Below, one piece after another: positions 30,273 to 40,875 of a DNA stretch of 64,000 bases. Position 1 is the stretch's first letter; every line of letters begins with the position of its first letter. This stretch comes from Leishmania donovani (taxonomy: Eukaryota > Euglenozoa > Kinetoplastea > Trypanosomatida > Trypanosomatidae): positions 343,323 through 407,322 of the forward strand of contig NC_018235.1 of assembly GCF_000227135.1 (NCBI RefSeq), written 5' to 3'. Below the pieces are notes generated by a model. That model did not search any database, had not been told where the DNA came from, and saw nothing but the letters and a program-made list of their open reading frames with translations. Made by a program: the position numbers and the translations under genes.

Positions 30273-30665
30273 CTCCGCCAGGGTGCACGAGGCCGGCGCC
30301 GCTCTGCCCACCGGCCGGCCACACGCCCCATCGCCTGGTGCGTTCCCGCCCCTCGGGGGGCTCGGCCCCCACACCCACACACACCAGTGCGCCGTGTGAG
30401 GGCCCGGTCGGATACGCGCGGGTCACGTGGACGCCCTGCCCACCATATGGGTGATAAAGACCTACTCACAGCCGCAGGTCGCTCCGAGGCAGCGCCACCC
30501 AGGACCCCGCCGCCGACATCAGTGGCAGTAAGCCGCGCTCACCTCTCCACGTCGTAGGTGCTTGGCCCTGTCACCACCAGAAGCGGTTCGGCATTCGGCA
30601 GGGGATGCGGGGCTGCTTGGCGGCTCCCCACACCACCACTACCACCTAAACACACACAGAGATAG
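30273..30665. mobile_element. SIDER-like retroposon copy, truncated at the A-run end
   Basis: Collinear with 57487-57879 at a constant offset of 27214. By eye the first about 358 bases are identical; differences begin in the CCA-rich stretch near 30630. It lacks the last about 110 bases present at 57487-57988. It lies just upstream of the 29488-30102 gene and probably in the 3' UTR or spacer of the pseudogene, the usual place for SIDER elements in Leishmania. The assignment to SIDER rests on dispersion, size and position; I cannot align to a consensus, and I do not assign its strand. Confidence 0.7.
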
Positions 30666-30891
30666 GGCAGACGGAGAAAGAGATGAAAGCCGAAGAAAAA
30701 AAATCCGAAGACCGTGAAAAGGAGGAGAGGCTGCGCTTCACAAAGTCACCGAGACGGTGATGTATAGTCAGATGGGGTGGGTGCGGGTGTGCGATGGACG
30801 TCACCGCGCACCGTCGAGGTGACTAAACAGCAAAAAAAAAAGGAAGGGCAAAAAACAAAGCCCAAGTACACGTATATAATATGTAATATAT

Positions 30892-31929
30892 TCATACATG
30901 CATAGCAGTCATCCGGCGGAACAGCTTCTCCGCGAGGGCAAAGTCCGGCGATAGTGCCTTGCCTGGCAGCCAGCGCGCCACGATACACCCGATCGGATCG
31001 CATACCTTGGCACTACGCCCGCACCCGCCCATGGCACAGAGCAGCCGCTTCCCATAGACACTCTGGATCAGCGACATCCCAACTACCGTCTCGTCACAGA
31101 TGTACCGAGCACCTTGGAAGTTGGCATGGACCGGCGTGTTCGCCGCCAGGGGCGAAGCGGTGTAGACCTCCGCCAGGCTCGCACCTAGTGCCTGCACACT
31201 CGGAGGCGTCGGTGAAAAGGTCTTCACTGTCTCGCACCGCTCCATGGCCCGCTTTAGAACCTCCGCGCCGGCGTTCTTCACTCCAGTCAATCAGTTGAAG
31301 TTGTGGCTCATACTAATCGGCCAGCCCGCCCTGTGTGCCTAGTGCCGTGGCGGAAGGGCGTAGAAGTGGTCACCGCCAAGCACAGACGTGAAGATCACGC
31401 GAGTGAACTCGAGACTCGCCTGCGCATTCTCTTTCTGGCCAGCGTCCCCGTGAGGCAGCTGCAAACGAAGAAGGATCACGGCCACAGGCATCCGCGTCAG
31501 CCAGTCCGTCACGCGCACAGCACTCATCCTTCTCAGCGGCAGGCGCGGCAGCAGCAGCGGTCGCAACACCGTTCTTCAGCACGGCGACGAGGTCTAGGGC
31601 GGCGCAGATGTCGCCACAGTCAGCGGCAAACAGCGACCCATACAAACCTGCACGAAGTGTAGAGGTCGATCTCGGGCCTCGCCTCCGTCTCGCGGTGCGG
31701 CGGCACACACAAAGTCGTTCAGGTGAGCCCGTGAAATCGCCGGCTCTACTCGCCGGCAGATGCGCGCTTCATCAAAGTACTGGCCACACGCAAGCGGGTT
31801 ACAGTTGTTGTCCGGCCCCACAGCGGAAACGCACAGCGACAGCTAAAGGCAACGAGTGTGCGTCGACGCGGTGCTGGCACGCATGCCGGCATCCTCCGCA
31901 ATCACATCCGAGTCGTTGACGCTGGACAT
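30892..31929 (-). pseudogene. Decayed FAD-dependent oxidoreductase (DAO/sarcosine-oxidase-like)
   Basis: About 346 codons, near the 380-400 aa of monomeric sarcosine or pipecolate oxidases. The first residues (SDVI..DAGMRASTASTH) align with the N-terminal Rossmann FAD motif, but the GxGxxG glycines are damaged. Later GDHFYALPP and GVKNAG recall the family's FY-x-P segment, and SVYGKRLLCAMGGCGRSAKVCDPIGCIVARWLPG resembles the C-terminal FAD-contacting region. Stops interrupt the main frame at 31843-31845, 31594-31596, 31339-31341 and 31291-31293, and a better-looking reading in another frame near 31560-31640 points to frameshifts too. The last about 130 codons are intact but cannot fold alone as an enzyme. 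Family assignment is moderate; the broken state is clear. Confidence 0.65.
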
Positions 31930-34439
31930 GATGGTGGAGAGAGTAGGCGGCAAAAGGAGGGGTGTGTGTAGGTGTGTATCGCTGTGTGTGCAGCTCAGAG
32001 TGTTGCTGTGCAAGCAGTGCGTCGGCACAAGAAAAGTGCGGAGGTGATAAGTAGAGGGCGGGGAGGGTGGGCTGTCGTGAGCGGTGGTGTGGGTGTACCC
32101 GCTTCGCATCCGCATATGTGCATGGAGGAAAAGAAGAGCAGGAGCGGAAAGACGGTTCGGCGAAGGCGGGGAGGCGGAAAAGATGCGAGGGAGAGCAACA
32201 ACAGGCGCAGCAGAAGTGGGCCTGTCTATCAGGCGCACGAGAACTGGTCATTGTGTGAGGGGAGGGGAGGCCGTGAAAGAGCTCAGCGCCCACCCCCCGC
32301 CGCCGCCGTCGGCAAAGGGCGGCGCCAGCGCGCTTGAGAAGGCACGAAAAGGAAGGAAGGGTCAGCAGGGAACCTCCCGGAGAGAAACATCAGGTGCGAG
32401 AGCGCTCTGCCGAACGTTTCTCTGGCACACAGCGCTGTCGCAATGCTGAGAGGAGCATCTACATCGATCGCTGTAATGATGGCGATCATGCCGATGCGTG
32501 CGCAGGGAAGAGGGGAGAGCGGTTAGGCGGGCGCGCGCCGGGGCAACGCAAGAACCCTACAGCGCACAGGCACACGCTCATCTCCCCATCACCGCGTCAC
32601 CGCTCAGCTCTCGTGAAACGATAAGCGTGCAGCGCCCTTCCCTCTCTCTGTGTGTCTGTGCGTGTGTGCATGTGTGCGCACGCGCCTTCCATCCGTACAA
32701 GAAGGAAAGGGAGATCCCTCCCTTCTTGCTTTCCCTGCGGGTGCTGCTGATGCCGTTGTCGTTGTTGCAATGACCCCCGTTTTGATGAATGGTACATGAT
32801 GGCAAGAGTGTACAGAAGACGTATAGAAGCTCGCAAGCACTCACAGGGCGAACAGTATCGACTCGCCTCACCCACTCCACCCCCACCGCCCTTCCCTTCC
32901 CCTTCTACATGGTGGAGAAAAAGGAAACTAACAACGTCGTCTCGCTAGCCCCCTCGCTTGTGGGCAAGGCCCACACGCCCTACACGCACATAGAGAAGAG
33001 CAGATACGACTTCGCCGAATATACAGACATGATGCACGAGGACCAGACGCCCAACGCCACAAGCATCCACAACAGAGGTGTTGCTCCGCTGCAGCAGTGG
33101 GGCGCACGTGTGTATGTGGTCCCAAAAAGAGGTATGGGCGAGAGGGAGAGAGAGAGAGCAGGGTTGCATGGGTTCGAAACGGGTGGGCGAAGAAGGGAGA
33201 GGAAGTGGGCGGTGTGTGGTGGTGCATGGGAATGCGTGCATCGAACGGGTCGCACAAAGGAAGCAAGGAAACGGAGAGAGACGGGCATTGATGTCGATGC
33301 GAAAAGATACGAGCGACGCGCACGCGCGCACAGGGATGCAACAAAAGACGACGACGCCGACGAGGGAGGGGTAAGATGACTTCAAATCCAACGATGTGTG
33401 TCATCGTCATGACGCAGACGCCACATGTTTGGTGACGACGAGTGAGCAGAGAAGAGCACGCATACACGCACGCACACACAGACACACGCAAGCACACGCA
33501 GAGAGAGAGAGAGGGGGGGGGGGCAGAGAGAAGCCAACGCGCAATGCACAAGTCGGGTCTGGGGCGTAAGTGGTCGCTGTCTGCGCGGCCGAAGACGTAC
33601 AGAGGAAGAGGGGAGAGGGCAGGCAGTTCTAAGAACCCCATGCAAGTCGAACATGGATGGGAACCGGTGCCGACGTGTCTGTCGGTGATGGCGAGGGAGA
33701 GGGGGGAAGGGGAGAGGGGCGAAGCGTGGAGAAGAGAGTCAGCGTGAGGTCGGATGGATGCGACCGGCACTCCAACTCGCACAGAGACAGAGAGACCGAG
33801 ACAGAGTTGTGTATACGGAACATAGAAGAAGAAAGGCGAGGGAGGAGAGACGGATGTTAGTGGCGATGTTGGCAGGAGGCAGGTGCTTGCGAGAGTCGAT
33901 CGGACGTGCGCGCGCGGCAAAAAAGTGTTCGCGGACACCGGTGAAGCGAACATGAAGAATATCTCGCGCGAAATACCAAAAGAAAAAGAGAGGGAGAGAT
34001 CAGCGCACATGCGCATGCCTATACATGCAAAGAGACGCGTCGACGTCAGCCCCTAATCCTGCGTGCATCTCCCTCCTGCGCGAATTTATGAGTGCAGGCG
34101 GGGGAGGCACGCACACGGTCGCAGGAAGGGAAGGGAGGGGGGACGAGGAGGTCTGCCTCTCGCCGGCAGTGGAGTGCTAGAGAGAGGCATGGAAAGAGAA
34201 AGAGAGGGAGAGGGGGTGTGCAACAAGGCATGTCTTCGAAGAGAATACACACACGCGCACTGGCAGGTGCCGAGGAGTCGCGGGACGCACGCACGCATGC
34301 ATCAAGGACACCATGCGGCGAAGTTGGGTATATACCTCATTCGTCTCCTACTTCGATGCACCCTCCTGCGTACGCCGCCCTCCACCGCCGCTTCTTTGTC
34401 CCGTCTTCGCTTGTCCGGGTGCAGGGCAGAGAGGGGCCC
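31930..34439. other. Long intergenic between the pseudogene and the NEK-GFA gene
   Basis: About 2.5 kb of spacer with GT/CA-rich and AG-rich stretches and a G-run near 33515. Open frames such as 32928-34016 (-) are Ser/Cys/Leu/Val-rich translations of repeats. No gene or RNA recognised. Confidence 0.7.
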
Positions 34440-37400
34440 TCAGCCCACCTTGATCAGCTCCGCTGCCTCCACGTCGACTGTCTGCGCGCACCAGGACAGG
34501 ATTTCGAGGCTTTGCGCATCAAGAGTGACCTTGGGCAGCAGAAGCCCCTCCACGCCGTCGTGCTGCATCCCGATGAGGGAGCCGCAGGTGAGGCAGGTGT
34601 AGAGGACATGCAGGGCACTTTGCCTCGTTGCCGCCGCGCCGCCTGTGAGCGTAGACCCTCGTGTATGAGGCGCAGGTTGGCGCAGCGCCGCCTCCTCCAG
34701 CTGCAACGGCGCTTCGGCTTGAAAGCAGTGCCTGTAGGCTCGGACGTTGGCCTCGCCAAGTGCTGCTGTGGCTTCATCGCCCGCGTGTGCGCCGCTCCCC
34801 GCTCTCGGGGACGGGGGCCAGACGCCGGGAGACTGCGCTGGTGGCGGTGGGGCGCAGCAGGCATTCATGCTGCCTTTCCACTTTGCTTCTGCCCCCTTGT
34901 TGTGGTGCAGCGGCGCCTCCTCAGCCTTGGCACGCAGCGCAACAGCAGCAGCGGCGCCGGCACCTGCGCTGGGCCTCTCCTTCGTCGACCACTCGCCCGG
35001 TGCATTCGATGGCGTGGGCGAGGGCAGCAGCGCCGGCAGCCCATCGGCCACTTCGGGTAGATGCAGCCACTCCACTCCATGCATGGAGCCTGTGAATCGG
35101 ACGCAGGCGTCACAGGAGCACACAAAACTGCCGTAGATCATGGAAAGGCAGCCGCGAGAAGTCGCGGCACGACCGCAGAGGCAGGACGTCGTGAAGTGCA
35201 CGTCGGCAACGCCCTCGGCCTCCCCCACGCAGGCAGCGGCGTCGGTGCCACGCATCGTCCCAGCCAGCAGCGCCGTTGAAGGGAGATGGCGGAACACCGT
35301 GCCGGCCATCAACGTGGGCTGCAGGGCATCGATCTTCTCGCTCGTGACATGGAAGGTTTTCTTCATAGACTGTTGCAGGAATGGTACCCGCCCTGAGAGG
35401 CATGAAGCGCTGCCAGCCTCGGCCGGTGAAGGTGGTGGCGACAGACGTTGCTGCTGCTGTTGCTGCGCTGCGGCAGAGGCGGCCTGTACGGCATCGACGT
35501 CCAGCGCAGTGCCCAGCGCATCGACAAAACTCTGCGTGACGCTTTCATCACCGTCCGTGTCGTCGCCATCGCTGCCGCGCCTGTTGGCCGCCGGAGAGGC
35601 GAAAGCGACCCTCATGCGCTGCACTTCTACTTCGGCTGCACGCGCCTCGCCAGCCTTTGTGCCACGGCCTCCATCACGCAGCGGCTTTCCTTGGGATGCG
35701 GCGTTGCCGTTGGGTTCGTGGGTCGGTGCGCCCTCCGCCACCCCCGGCCGATGGGCACCTGCCTGCTCTGCATACTTACTCAGCTGATGGCGCGGCGTGG
35801 CGGGCGCAGACGGCGACGTCGGCGGTTGCGGAGAGGGAACGTGGGCGTCCGCCTTTGCGCCGACATGCTGTGGTTTTGGCACGACGCCGGTCTTGCAACT
35901 TGTGTCGTATCGGTGTGCGCGGTGGCCGCCCTGACGCTGTTGCCGCAGAACACTGCGCTCTCGCCAGGAGGACAGCTCCGACAGCACCGCGCTCAGCTCG
36001 TCTAATGCTGGCGCCGCGCCGCGAGCGGACGATGGCGGCGCAGAATTCTCGTCGATCTGGCCACCGATGTGCCGCCGCTGTGGAGGCGCCTGATACGGTT
36101 GGCCACGTACTCCTGGCGCGCTCAAATGGTCACCGCGGGCTTGCCGCGCCGCATCGGCGTTTCCGGAATTGGGCGCCTGCTCGGCGGCCGCGCTGTCGCG
36201 CTGTCGGGAGAGAGGCGACGGGTTGGTGGGCAGCTCTACGGGGCGGCGCTGGTCGACGGCGCCTGCATCGCGGAGCGCCGCTGGGAGCGGTGGTGGCATA
36301 AAGGCCGCCCGCGAAGGCGCGGCAGCTGCCGCACCCGGGGATGCACCACCCGCCGAGTGTCGCGTGGGCGCCTCCCTGCCTCCACCCCCGGCATTACTCC
36401 CCTTGAGTCCCTGCTGTCGAAGGGCGGCAGCTGCACCTGGCGAGAGACGCGGTCGCTCATCGGCGCCAGACGCGTGGGGTACGCCGCCTGTGCCATGCGG
36501 CTCCGCTTGAACACCAGACTTGCGTCTCTTCGCCTCTGCAATTTGCTGCTTCTGTGCATCGAAGCGAGCGACCAGCTCCTCGATGGAGAAGGCGCCGGCC
36601 TCACCACCGCCGCGGGAGGGGTGCCGTTTCGGCTGCGCTTGTAATGGTGGTGATGGTACCTGCTTTCCCGCGGTTCGCGCCTGTGAAGGCGACGCCGGGG
36701 ACGATGACAGAGGGAGGGCAGCAGCGGCAGCAGCGGCGGCGGCAGCGGTCGGTGCGCAACTCGCAACACCGCCACCACCGGCTTTTATAGGGGACGGCAA
36801 GGCCTGCTGCGCTTGTCGTGGCGGTGGGGCTGGCGGAGTAGCAGCAGAAGCACGAGGTGCCTCACCTCCACAAGCGCCGCTGGCACCGCCCGGGGCAGAA
36901 TTACCGTCGTTGGTTGTGTCATCGGCGAGCTGGTTGATCAGGTCCGGCACGTGCTTCATCAGCACTGGCGACATGAGCACCTGACCCGCGTCGGGTCGCC
37001 GCCGCGCGTCCTTCTGCAGCAGCTGCACAATCAGCTCCCACAGCTCCTGCGAGTAGACGGCTGGGATGCGGGGCGGCTGCTTGTGCACAATGTCCCGCAT
37101 CAACGCCTTCATTGTTGTGGACTCAAACGGGACGTGGCCTGCACACAACTCGTACAGCAGCACGCCAAGCGCCCACATATCGCTCTTGCTGTTGTATGGG
37201 CGACCCTGGCACAGCTCAGGAGAGAAGTAGCAAGGCGTCCCGCACATGGTGCTCGCCATGGCCACCGTGCTCTGTAGGACAGTGCTGATGCCAAAGTCGC
37301 CGAGCTTGACGACGTGGTTCTTGGTGAGAAAGATGTTGGACGACTTGATGTCGCGGTGCAGCAGACGACGGTCGTGCATGTACTTCACCGCCATTGTGGT

Positions 37401-37901
37401 CTGCACGAAGAGGTTGACGACCTGCGCCTCTGACAAGAGCCCTGCAGTAGCGGCAGAGGATGGCGACGGCCCCGGCGGTCTGACGGAGGAGGCGCTGCCG
37501 CCTCCGTACCCGCCGGTCGCCCCCAGCCTCCGCTCCGTCTGCGCGCTGCTCAACAAGGAGTAGACGTCGCCGCCGTCGGCGTACTCCATGACGATATATA
37601 GGTGCGGGTGCTCCTCGTAGTACTCGACGTAGCGCACGATATTAGGGTGGTGCAACTTCTGCAGGATATTGATCTCATTATGTGCATCGTGCCGCTGGCG
37701 AGAGGACATAGACGCCAGGTTTAGGTGCTTGACGACGAAGTACTGCTGCTGCGGCTCATGGAACACAAGAAGGGCTTGGCCGAAGCTTCCTTTGCCCAGG
37801 GAGCGCACCGGTACGTAACCGGATTTGCGAAGTGTGAGGGGCAGCTGGGGTCGTGACGGGCCAATGCCCAGCAGCAGGTTCAGCTCATCCACCGCGTTCA
37901 T
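34440..37901 (-). CDS. NEK-type protein kinase with C-terminal GFA/CENP-V-like zinc fold
   Basis: Encodes 1153 aa. The kinase domain is at about 28-310: glycine loop LGKGSFGQA, catalytic Lys in FVVKHL, MEYADGGD hinge, HRDIKSSN (about 179), LGDFGIS (about 201), CGTPCYFSPE activation loop and KSDMWALGVLLYEL. This is NEK-like, with a Gly/Ser/Pro insert before the E helix. A low-complexity middle (about 330-880) follows. The C-terminus has SCLCGRA (about 904), CSCDACVRFTGS (about 927) and W-x-x-x-P, then after a 150-residue insert CLTCGSLIG (about 1099), HDG and VTLD. That cysteine order is the GFA fold used by formaldehyde-activating enzymes and CENP-V. The start is the Met of MNAVDEL just before the domain. 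NEK kinases act in cell cycle, flagellum and basal body; the role of the zinc fold is unknown. Confidence 0.93.
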   Translation of the reverse strand: MNAVDELNLLLGIGPSRPQLPLTLRKSGYVPVRSLGKGSFGQALLVFHEPQQQYFVVKHLNLASMSSRQRHDAHNEINILQKLHHPNIVRYVEYYEEHPHLYIVMEYADGGDVYSLLSSAQTERRLGATGGYGGGSASSVRPPGPSPSSAATAGLLSEAQVVNLFVQTTMAVKYMHDRRLLHRDIKSSNIFLTKNHVVKLGDFGISTVLQSTVAMASTMCGTPCYFSPELCQGRPYNSKSDMWALGVLLYELCAGHVPFESTTMKALMRDIVHKQPPRIPAVYSQELWELIVQLLQKDARRRPDAGQVLMSPVLMKHVPDLINQLADDTTNDGNSAPGGASGACGGEAPRASAATPPAPPPRQAQQALPSPIKAGGGGVASCAPTAAAAAAAAAALPLSSSPASPSQARTAGKQVPSPPLQAQPKRHPSRGGGEAGAFSIEELVARFDAQKQQIAEAKRRKSGVQAEPHGTGGVPHASGADERPRLSPGAAAALRQQGLKGSNAGGGGREAPTRHSAGGASPGAAAAAPSRAAFMPPPLPAALRDAGAVDQRRPVELPTNPSPLSRQRDSAAAEQAPNSGNADAARQARGDHLSAPGVRGQPYQAPPQRRHIGGQIDENSAPPSSARGAAPALDELSAVLSELSSWRERSVLRQQRQGGHRAHRYDTSCKTGVVPKPQHVGAKADAHVPSPQPPTSPSAPATPRHQLSKYAEQAGAHRPGVAEGAPTHEPNGNAASQGKPLRDGGRGTKAGEARAAEVEVQRMRVAFASPAANRRGSDGDDTDGDESVTQSFVDALGTALDVDAVQAASAAAQQQQQQRLSPPPSPAEAGSASCLSGRVPFLQQSMKKTFHVTSEKIDALQPTLMAGTVFRHLPSTALLAGTMRGTDAAACVGEAEGVADVHFTTSCLCGRAATSRGCLSMIYGSFVCSCDACVRFTGSMHGVEWLHLPEVADGLPALLPSPTPSNAPGEWSTKERPSAGAGAAAAVALRAKAEEAPLHHNKGAEAKWKGSMNACCAPPPPAQSPGVWPPSPRAGSGAHAGDEATAALGEANVRAYRHCFQAEAPLQLEEAALRQPAPHTRGSTLTGGAAATRQSALHVLYTCLTCGSLIGMQHDGVEGLLLPKVTLDAQSLEILSWCAQTVDVEAAELIKVG

Positions 37902-38831
37902 GATGCACGCGCTCACCCCAAGACAGGCAGAGGCACCGAGAGTGCCACGTGCGAACAGAGCCCGGTAAACGGAGCTGGACGAGCGTCCACGAGCAAGAAA
38001 AATAGAGAAAGCACGCAGCGATGATCGCGAGTCCGCCTCGCATCCGGGGCATACGCGTGTGCGCGTGTGAGTGCACGGCGGTGTGTGGCGTGGTGAGGCG
38101 CGTAGCAACAAGAGGGGAGTGTGACACGATATGAAAACAAAAAGATAGACAGATGGCATGCAGGACGGATACGAGAGACGCATGAGGGATGCAGCACGGC
38201 TGCCTCCGCAGGAAAGCGAGGAACCAAAAGAGAGATAACTGGAGAAGGGGAGTGGGGGGAAGGGGGCAGTCCGCACATGCACCCAAAGAGGTTGTGCGAA
38301 GCCTGAGACGTTACACTACTAATAGTATTTCGACCTCCTCCTCCTCCTTCCCCCCCCCCGTGCCCCAAGCTATCCATCCATCCATCCATCAACCCCTCCC
38401 ACCGCTCTCTCGTAGATGGGTCGGTCATCGACCCCGCTGTTGCGTGCAGGTACGCGTGGATGCGTTGCCAGCCGAAGTCGGGGCAGGAGCAGCGTTTCGC
38501 GAGCGAAACGAAAACGCTCGAGCAACAGCGGCAAGGGGGAGAGACGCACGCAGGCACACGCATACTCGGCTTTATCTCGCTCTGTTCTTTGATACTCGAC
38601 GAAGCACGGCGAAGGCCCATCACACGATTGCATGCGCTCATCTGTGCACGTGCCTGACGCGCAGGCGCGCCATCCCACACCGATGTAGATGGTGAGGGAG
38701 GGGAAGACGCCCCGTCACGTGGCCTCCGCTTTCTACAACGACGCACGTGAGCGTCACGCACTCGTGCGGCGTGTCAGGCGTGAAGAGAAAGGAGGGAAGA
38801 CAATGGAGGGCGGACGGAAGCGCAGTGGGGC
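37902..38831. other. Intergenic upstream of the NEK-GFA gene
   Basis: No gene. Includes a short ATCC tandem repeat at about 38372-38389 and a small GTTTCGC/GCGAAAC palindrome near 38493-38508. Confidence 0.75.
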
Positions 38832-39722
38832 CTACCCTGCCGTCGTGTACCCAATCACACGCTGTGTAGCCGGGTTACGAATCACGACCAGCGGAGCACC
38901 CCACACACCGTAGCGGTACGTCTCCTCCAGCGGTGGAGTTGACGCGGTCGTTACAGGCGGTGCACCCTGATCCGCGTGAACACGACGGGCGCGAACTTCG
39001 TGGAAGGAAGCGACCGGGGGCGAGCCGGCGAGTGGGGCGCCCGCCACGGCGGCGGCGTCGTCCTGCACACTAGCAGCGCGAAACGCACACGTTGTAGTGA
39101 CGATGGTCGTCGTCGATCCGCCCCCCTGGCTATTAGCCCCTCGGCCTGTGTTCGGCAAAGAGTGCGTCGCGGAGGGGTTATGCGCCTCAACCACAACAGA
39201 CGTCGTCGGCATCGAGGAGGGCGGCGCCCGCTTTAGCAGCGACGACACATGCGCCGTCGCGCTGCTGCCCTCCCCGTCGACCCGACAACGCCACCGTCGC
39301 GGAAGTGCTACGTAGTACCACGGCTCCTCCTCGTCGAGGTAGTAGACCCGGGCCTGTCGACACATGAAGTGCAGCAGCGCAAGTAGCGGGGACCACAGGA
39401 GCAGCTCGCGAAAGCCGGGCGGTAGCATATCCAGATACATGGACAACGTCGTGTACTGCCTGCTACGGTTGGCACTGCGCTCCCGCCGGAACGCGCGATA
39501 GGCGCCGAAGAAGTCGAACTTGCCGCTGTTGCAGGTCCCGCGTGCATCAGCCCTGTCGCTCATCGTCGACACGAATCGCTTGTTCACGCTCAGCGAAGCC
39601 GCCAGCGGCGGCACGAAAGCTATGCGCTGGGGCATGGCGACGGCGGGCGACAGAGGCCTCCCTGCCGCTACCGTGATCCACCGTCCCAAGCCCGCTGCCG
39701 GGCGATGTGGCGGCGCGGGCAT
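38832..39722 (-). CDS. Hypothetical protein, probable mitochondrial membrane protein
   Basis: Encodes 296 aa. The N-terminus (about 1-50) is rich in Arg, Ala and Pro with no acidic residues, suggesting a mitochondrial presequence. A block with FFGAYRAFRRERSANRSRQY, then MYLDMLPPGFRELLLW leading into a hydrophobic helix SPLLALLHFMC (about 110-125), suggests one membrane-associated segment. A Ser/Thr/Ala-rich linker (about 160-255) and a short conserved-looking tail (YRYGVWGAPLVVIRN) follow. I do not recognise a family. The Met at 39722 is preferred because a pyrimidine tract with AG ends 6 nt upstream; Met at 39635 is the alternative. Confidence 0.75.
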   Translation of the reverse strand: MPAPPHRPAAGLGRWITVAAGRPLSPAVAMPQRIAFVPPLAASLSVNKRFVSTMSDRADARGTCNSGKFDFFGAYRAFRRERSANRSRQYTTLSMYLDMLPPGFRELLLWSPLLALLHFMCRQARVYYLDEEEPWYYVALPRRWRCRVDGEGSSATAHVSSLLKRAPPSSMPTTSVVVEAHNPSATHSLPNTGRGANSQGGGSTTTIVTTTCAFRAASVQDDAAAVAGAPLAGSPPVASFHEVRARRVHADQGAPPVTTASTPPLEETYRYGVWGAPLVVIRNPATQRVIGYTTAG

Positions 39723-40434
39723 GGACAGCTTCGATCAAGAGGAAAGAAACAAAGGTCAGGTGGAGGACGCGGCTGCGTTGCGACAATGGGAGAGCTGTTC
39801 AGCTGCCACCGTGCATGACGCGGCACGCACACGGAGGGACAGAAAGCAAGAGAGAGAAGGAGCAGGGATCAATAAAGGAGTCACCTGACGACACCACCAT
39901 GCCCATCACCCTTGCGTACACGACGGCGTGAGCACGAGGTGCCGCAGAGAGAGGAGGAGGGTGCGAGAAGGCAGAGGAACACGTACGGTCTATGTCCTCT
40001 CGCTGCACAGTGCCGATCTGCCTACTACACAGTAGACGTTCCGTTTCTGTGCCGGGGATAGGCACACCCAAGCCCGCACACGCATGCGTCCGCGCACCTC
40101 GCTCTCAGCACCCATGTTACTGCGCGCAGGGACACATCGCGAAAAAAAAAATAGCCCCATGAGCTTCATCTTTCGCCTCTGTGCTGCATTGCTCTGGCTC
40201 GTTACGTTCATCCGCTGGCGGCAGCATCACCCTCCCCCATTCCAGAGAGGCACACGCGGGTTGACGTCTGAACGGCTTATACACGTGGGAAAGGGGAGAA
40301 GGGTGCAGTCCCTCCCCCACTTGCGCTGAGAGGCACCTCTCCCCTTTCTTTCTCTCTAGAGTGCGTGTGTCGAGCACGGCAGAGCGAACAGCAGCAGAAA
40401 ACGAGGCTTGCGCTGCCGCACAGCTGATTTTCCT
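39723..40434. other. Intergenic, no gene seen
   Basis: Ordinary spacer containing the leader of the 39722 gene and the 3' UTR of the small gene upstream. Contains an A-run at 40142-40151. Confidence 0.75.
39729..39755 (-). promoter_or_regulatory. Candidate spliced-leader acceptor for the 38832-39722 gene
   Basis: The transcribed strand reads CTTTGTTTCTTTCCTCTTG then ATCGAAG, with AG at 39729-39730, 6 nt before the ATG at 39722. Confidence 0.5.
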
Positions 40435-40875
40435 TCAGCGATTCCATTGCTTCTGAGCGCGGAAAGATTCGGTACGCTGCGTGCGACCCTTCTTCATGAG
40501 CCTCCGCGTGCTCTCCTGCATCTGCAGCAGCTGTCGCGCCGTTGCCATCTCCGCAGCGCGGTCTTTGGTGGTGCGGTAGACCTGTCCCGCCCTGCCGCCG
40601 TGCCGCTGGGCACGGTAAGCACGGTCGTACATGAGATCCTCGGCGGCACGCTGCATCGAGAGCCGTCCTTGCGCAAAGGCGTGCTGACGCGCGCCAAAAT
40701 CCTGATTTAGCTCCTGTTGAAGGTTGAAGTTTGCCCGCTGCGTCTGCGAGCGCAGTCGACTCATCTGCAGCGCCTTCCTCGACTGCCGGAAGCTCTGCTT
40801 GCGTGTGTGCGTGGCAAGCGGGCCATGCGAGAGCTGTTTCGCCGAGAGGCAAAGGGCAAAGGTGAAGCTGAGCAT
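40435..40875 (-). CDS. Small basic helical hypothetical protein
   Basis: Encodes 146 aa from the ATG at 40875; the open frame upstream to 40914 begins with GTG and is not used. Residues 1-12 are hydrophobic (LSFTFALCL) and could be a short signal or anchor. The rest is Gln/Arg/Ala-rich and predicted helical (QELNQDFGARQHAFAQGR, AAEMATARQLLQMQESTRR), probably coiled coil, ending in a strongly basic tail. A pyrimidine tract with an AG lies inside the first 15 codons, so the mRNA may begin there and the real start may be Met38 (40764), giving 109 aa without the hydrophobic start. No family recognised. Confidence 0.6.
   Translation of the reverse strand: MLSFTFALCLSAKQLSHGPLATHTRKQSFRQSRKALQMSRLRSQTQRANFNLQQELNQDFGARQHAFAQGRLSMQRAAEDLMYDRAYRAQRHGGRAGQVYRTTKDRAAEMATARQLLQMQESTRRLMKKGRTQRTESFRAQKQWNR

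Larger units (their letters stand above)
30103..30891. other. Intergenic carrying the retroposon copy
   Basis: Apart from the SIDER-like copy, contains an A-run at about 30831-30841 and AT-rich sequence to the pseudogene end. No gene. Confidence 0.75.

Noticed and set aside
32928..34016. 362-codon - strand frame between the pseudogene and NEK-GFA gene
   Set aside because: Ser/Leu/Val/Cys-rich translation of CT/GT repeats, with no domain and no coding-type codon pattern.
38493..38508. Short perfect palindrome GTTTCGC/GCGAAAC
   Set aside because: Only a 7-bp stem in spacer DNA; such palindromes are expected by chance and nothing nearby suggests a function.
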